From contig CAITDI010000001.1 of NCBI GenBank assembly GCA_903891095.1, positions 1-32,432 on the forward strand: 32,432 bases of DNA, written 5' to 3'. Of the stretch, positions 29,495 through 32,432 are shown piece after piece. The stretch comes from an uncultured bacterium. Its GTDB lineage: Bacteria; Planctomycetota; Phycisphaerae; Phycisphaerales; SM1A02. How positions within the stretch are numbered: the first letter of the stretch is position 1; each line of letters starts with the position of its first letter. The notes beneath the pieces were generated by a model. That model searched no databases, had not been told where the DNA came from, and saw only the letters and a list, made by a program, of their open reading frames with translations. Position numbers and translations under genes: made by a program.

Positions 29495-30316
29495 ATGCTG
29501 GACTACCTCGCCATCAACCGCGCCAACTGGGATAGCCGCGTACCCAAGCATCTTCAGGGTTACGCCCTCGATCGGTTTCGCAGCGATCCCGGCTTTCTGT
29601 CGGGCGTTGTCCGCTTCGACATGCCGCGGCTCGGCGATGTCCGCGGTCGTTCGGGAGTCCATCTGCAGTGCCACATCGGAACCGACACCATGTCGCTCGC
29701 GCGGCTCGGCGCGACCATGTGCGGTCTCGATCTGTCACCTGCGTCGATCGCCGCCGCGCGGAGGCTCGCGGGCGAATTCGGCCACGCCATCGAGTTTGTC
29801 GAGAGCGATGTGTATCGCGCGGTCGATGCGCTCGGTCCCGTCCGATTCGACTTCGTCTACACCGGCGTCGGCGCGCTTTGCTGGCTCCCCGATGCGCGGC
29901 GCTGGGCGAAGGTGATCGCCGATCTCCTCAAGCCCGGCGGCTGGCTCTTCATTCGCGACGGACATCCCGCGCTGCATATGTTCGCCGACCCGAGGCCCGA
30001 CGGATTGCTCGTCGCGGAGTTCGACTACTTCGAGAATGCGGGCACGCACTACCGAAACGAGACGACCTACGAGGGAGACGGCACGCCGGTCGCTTCGCCG
30101 GAGATGGTCTTCTTCAATCACGGGATCGCGGAGATACTGGCGGCGGTACGCGAAGCAGGGCTCGAGTTGGAGTTGCTCGAGGAGCACGACTCGGTGCCGT
30201 GGAATCCGTTTGCCGAATCCTGCGAGCAGTTCGGCGAGCTCGGCGAGTGGCGGATGAAGCCGGGAAGACCGCGGATCCCGATGAGTTTCTCGCTCCGCGC
30301 GCGAAAGCCGCTGTGA
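29495..30316 (+). CDS. SAM-dependent methyltransferase
   Basis: A 273-residue methyltransferase. Motif I appears as GVHLQCHIGTDTMSLARLGA (about 54-73), the LQCxxGxDT form used by one subfamily in place of the usual DxGxGxG. The acidic ribose-binding residue follows in CGLDLSPASIAAARRLA. The later core has FDFVYTGVGALCWLPDARRWAKVIADLLKPGGWLF, and the C-terminal half holds FDYFENAGTHYRNETTYEGDG, typical of that group. The substrate is unknown. It is unrelated in detail to the methyltransferase at 5807. The ATG at 29495 gives the family start MLDYLAINRANWDSR. It converges on the TPR gene, with a small imperfect hairpin (30332-30345) between the two. Confidence 0.9.
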   Translation: MLDYLAINRANWDSRVPKHLQGYALDRFRSDPGFLSGVVRFDMPRLGDVRGRSGVHLQCHIGTDTMSLARLGATMCGLDLSPASIAAARRLAGEFGHAIEFVESDVYRAVDALGPVRFDFVYTGVGALCWLPDARRWAKVIADLLKPGGWLFIRDGHPALHMFADPRPDGLLVAEFDYFENAGTHYRNETTYEGDGTPVASPEMVFFNHGIAEILAAVREAGLELELLEEHDSVPWNPFAESCEQFGELGEWRMKPGRPRIPMSFSLRARKPL

Positions 30317-30350
30317 CGGATCGCGCGTTTGCCGACGTTGGTCGGAACCG

Positions 30351-31376
30351 TCACGCCGTGCCGGCGCCGCCCGCGCCGCCCGCGCCGCCGTCGACGATCG
30401 CCTTCAGATGCAGCGAAAGCCTGTCGTTGGGATTGATCGCGAGCGCGCGGCAAAGCGGCTCGCGAGCCGCCTCGTACTTGCCCGCCTGCACGAGCACCGA
30501 CGCGAGGTTTGCCCAGCTGCGGAAGTCCTTGCCGTCGACCTCGACCGCGCGCCGCGCCGCGACCTCGGCGAGGTCGAGCTTGCCCGACTCGCCGCGCACG
30601 CGCGTGAGCTCGAGCCACGGGTCGAGCGCGAACGGCGCAAGCCGCGCCGCCTCGAGAAACGCGCGCTCCGCCGCATCGGGCCCGCGCAGGATGCGGCACA
30701 CCGTGCCCTGCGCGTGCCACGCCTCGGCGGCGCTCGACGCGGGATCGTCGAGCATCGCGTCGAGCTCCTGCTCGAGCGACTTGAGCTGCGCGTAGATCGC
30801 GTGGAGCCGCTCGGTGTCGTCGTCGGCGCGCGCGGCGTCGCTCTGCTCTTCCAGCGCGAGCAGTTCTCGTACGATCGCGACCGCGCGTTCGCGTGCGGCG
30901 TCGCTTGCCTTCGTCGTCGATTCGTCCGTGGTGGGCGATGTCACGCGCAGCGTCACGGGCCCGTGGTTGCGCTTGTTCGCCTCGGCCTGCGCGCGGCACA
31001 TCACGATCGCGCGCTCGAGGTACTGGATGACCTCGGGCGAGGTGCGCCACGCGTTCCACGCCTCGCAGTCGTCTTCGGACCAGCCGTGCGGCGCATCGGT
31101 CTTGTCGAGCGTCATGCCCGTGAGGCACGACTGCGAGTCGCCGTACATCTCGACCACCTGCACAAAGCGCTCCGCTTCGGCGGGCGTGGTCGGGCAGGGT
31201 GCGTGCACGAAGTCGCAGATGATCTGCTGCTCGGGCTGGAACGGCGGCGCGTTGAGCACGAGGTCGGGCGTCTGGTACCAGAAGTGGCCTTCGGGGCACT
31301 CGAACCACTTGGTCCCGGGCTCGAGGATGTGGCTGGTGGTGATGCCGAACTTACGGCCGCTCGGGAGAGTGGGCAT
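30351..31376 (-). CDS. Tetratricopeptide-repeat protein with unknown N-terminal region
   Basis: A 341-residue protein without a signal peptide, so probably cytoplasmic. The C-terminal third (about 220-325) has TPR-type helical pairs: AAEAWHAQGTVCRILRGPDA, FALDPWLELTRVRGESG, DFRSWANLASVLVQAGKYEAAREPL and CRALAINPND. A likely coiled-coil stretch precedes it (about 165-215, rich in Glu/Ala/Arg). Residues 1-140, with several Cys, Trp and acidic positions (GTKWFECPEGHFWYQTPDLVL, then CLTGMTLDKTDAPHGWSEDDCEAW), match nothing I recognise. The very C-terminus is a short Gly-Gly-Ala repeat. TPRs usually mediate protein binding; the partner is unknown. Confidence 0.82.
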   Translation of the reverse strand: MPTLPSGRKFGITTSHILEPGTKWFECPEGHFWYQTPDLVLNAPPFQPEQQIICDFVHAPCPTTPAEAERFVQVVEMYGDSQSCLTGMTLDKTDAPHGWSEDDCEAWNAWRTSPEVIQYLERAIVMCRAQAEANKRNHGPVTLRVTSPTTDESTTKASDAARERAVAIVRELLALEEQSDAARADDDTERLHAIYAQLKSLEQELDAMLDDPASSAAEAWHAQGTVCRILRGPDAAERAFLEAARLAPFALDPWLELTRVRGESGKLDLAEVAARRAVEVDGKDFRSWANLASVLVQAGKYEAAREPLCRALAINPNDRLSLHLKAIVDGGAGGAGGAGTA

Positions 31377-31446
31377 GGGTGCCTCCGATGGTCGCTGGTC
31401 AGAGCTCGCGTCGAACGCGGCTCCACCATAGGCACCGCTCCACGCG

Positions 31447-32277
31447 TTAGCCCGCCTTCGTCGCCGTATTCTTGGCGATCGTCTCGAGGAGGCCGCGCAT
31501 CTTCTCGTCGGAGTTCGCGTCGCGCTGGTCGCCCGACTGCATCGACACCGTCGGCTGCACGTGCGATTCGCCGCAGATCACGACGAGGAGGTTGGAGACG
31601 AGACGCGCTTCCTCGCCGGGCTGGAGCTTGTGGCCCTTCTCGCCGAGGAGCTCGATCGCGTGGTGCACGATCTGCACCGCGCCGTCGACGATCACCTTGC
31701 GCGCATCGACGAGCGCCTGCGCCTGTTGGCGCACCAGCATGGAGCGTGCGATCTCGGGCGCGTAGCTCAGGTCGCTCAGCTCGAACGACGCGACTTCGGC
31801 GCCCGCGGCGACGACCTTCGACTGCAGCAGTTCGCGCATCTGCTTGGCGATGTCGGAAGTCTCGCTCTTGAGGCTCATCTCGTGCGTCGCCGATTCATAC
31901 GGGTAGCGCGACGCGACCTGCTTGAGCACCGCCATCGCCTGCGTGCGCACGAACGCGGGCGCATCCTCGACCTCGAGCGCCGCGCGCTTGGTGTCGACAA
32001 AGCGAAAGGTCACGACCGCCGCGACGACGATCGGGTTGCCGTTGCCGTCGGCGACGACGGTGCGGTGGACCTCGATCGCCTGCTGCTTGGTCGAGATGCG
32101 GATCGCGCGGCGGCCCCAGACGTTGACCCACGACATGCCGGGCTCGCGCACGAGCTTCGAGAACTTGCCCCAGCGGAGCAGCACGACTTCTTCCTGCGGC
32201 GAAACCACGATCCACGAGGCGAGCAGCGTGACCGGGAAGAACAGAATGCTGAGGACGGTGGTCAGGATGATTTCCAT
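31447..32277 (-). CDS. SPFH/band-7 membrane protein
   Basis: A 276-residue single-pass membrane protein. The start at 32277 has AAAGGA upstream and gives MEIILTTVLSILFFPVTLLASWIV as N-terminal anchor. The SPFH domain begins at SPQEEVVLLRWGKFSKLVREPGMSW and continues through STKQQAIEVHRTVVADGNGNPI, VVAAVVTFRFVDTKRAALEV and MRELLQSKVVAAGAEVASFELSDLSYAPEIARSMLVRQQAQALVDARKVIVDG. The last part is the helical segment with which stomatin/prohibitin-type proteins oligomerise. Such proteins organise membrane microdomains and often work with a protease or NfeD partner, but no NfeD gene is next to it. An upstream in-frame ATG at 32421 adds an implausible Arg-rich stretch. Confidence 0.92.
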   Translation of the reverse strand: MEIILTTVLSILFFPVTLLASWIVVSPQEEVVLLRWGKFSKLVREPGMSWVNVWGRRAIRISTKQQAIEVHRTVVADGNGNPIVVAAVVTFRFVDTKRAALEVEDAPAFVRTQAMAVLKQVASRYPYESATHEMSLKSETSDIAKQMRELLQSKVVAAGAEVASFELSDLSYAPEIARSMLVRQQAQALVDARKVIVDGAVQIVHHAIELLGEKGHKLQPGEEARLVSNLLVVICGESHVQPTVSMQSGDQRDANSDEKMRGLLETIAKNTATKAG

Positions 32278-32408
32278 GGGGTTTCCTTTGGCCTTCAGTC
32301 TTCGGGGTGTGTCGAGAGGACGCGTGGCGCGCATGGTACGCAGGGGGCTGTGCACGAAGGCGGGTTGAAAGTCGATGGATTTGTCAGGCGCCCTGTAGGA
32401 TCCCCGCC

Positions 32409-32432
32409 ATGAACCTCGCAACCCGCGCCTCG
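32409..32432 (+). CDS. First codons of a gene running off the window (tentative)
   Basis: An ATG at 32409 begins a frame (MNLATRAS) that is open to the end of the window, divergent from the SPFH gene. Eight codons are too few to name a product. The 131-base divergent gap before it contains TAGGAT near 32397, but no matching -35 at good spacing was found. Confidence 0.3.

Overview
The window is high-GC bacterial DNA that looks like a planctomycete, most likely a member of the Phycisphaerae. The reasons are: secreted proteins ending in PEP-CTERM-like or dockerin-like tails, an SHD1-like domain in a giant secreted protein, an ECF sigma factor with a membrane regulator next to a sulfatase, EF-hand secreted proteins, few strong Shine-Dalgarno sites, and many long spurious antisense frames. 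The taxon is inferred from gene content; there is no rRNA gene here. I see no tRNA, CRISPR array, transposase or phage gene.

Layout. Positions 1-1508: the end of a Doc/Fic toxin gene, a small helix-hairpin-helix protein, and a convergent AMP nucleosidase. Positions 1530-4238 (minus): a Cys-rich membrane protein followed by two secreted paralogues that share an ectodomain but carry different C-terminal anchors, each gene pair separated by a stem-loop. Positions 4445-7929: a RutE-like reductase, an EF-hand secreted protein, and a methyltransferase translationally coupled to a polytopic membrane protein with Alg10-like motifs. Positions 7930-8477 carry no gene. Positions 8478-12114 (plus): an abundant-looking secreted protein with a strong terminator, a cyclophilin, and an overlapping cvfB / small membrane protein / osmC set. 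Positions 12135-12941 (minus): a b-type cytochrome.

Positions 13145-19952 are a complete tripartite RND efflux locus. tetR and an outer-membrane factor are coupled on the minus strand; the permease and adaptor genes run the other way. A perfect 17-bp palindrome lies between them and fits two divergent promoters.

Positions 19962-28560 (minus) hold the most unusual block: DUF6265-like protein, ECF sigma factor, membrane regulator with a possible LolA/RseB-like outer domain, sulfatase, and a 1186-residue secreted fusion of SHD1-like, YHYH, PEBP, Fn3-like and metallophosphoesterase domains joined by poly-Gly linkers. Past a repeat-rich gap comes a small secreted jelly-roll-like protein. The sigma-regulator-sulfatase-fusion genes overlap or nearly touch and read as one regulated secreted-hydrolase operon.

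Positions 28618-32432: a DUF2071 protein, a second methyltransferase, a TPR protein, an SPFH/band-7 protein, and the first codons of a gene leaving the window. Short tandem repeats of 13-17 bp with unrelated units recur in at least five intergenic places.
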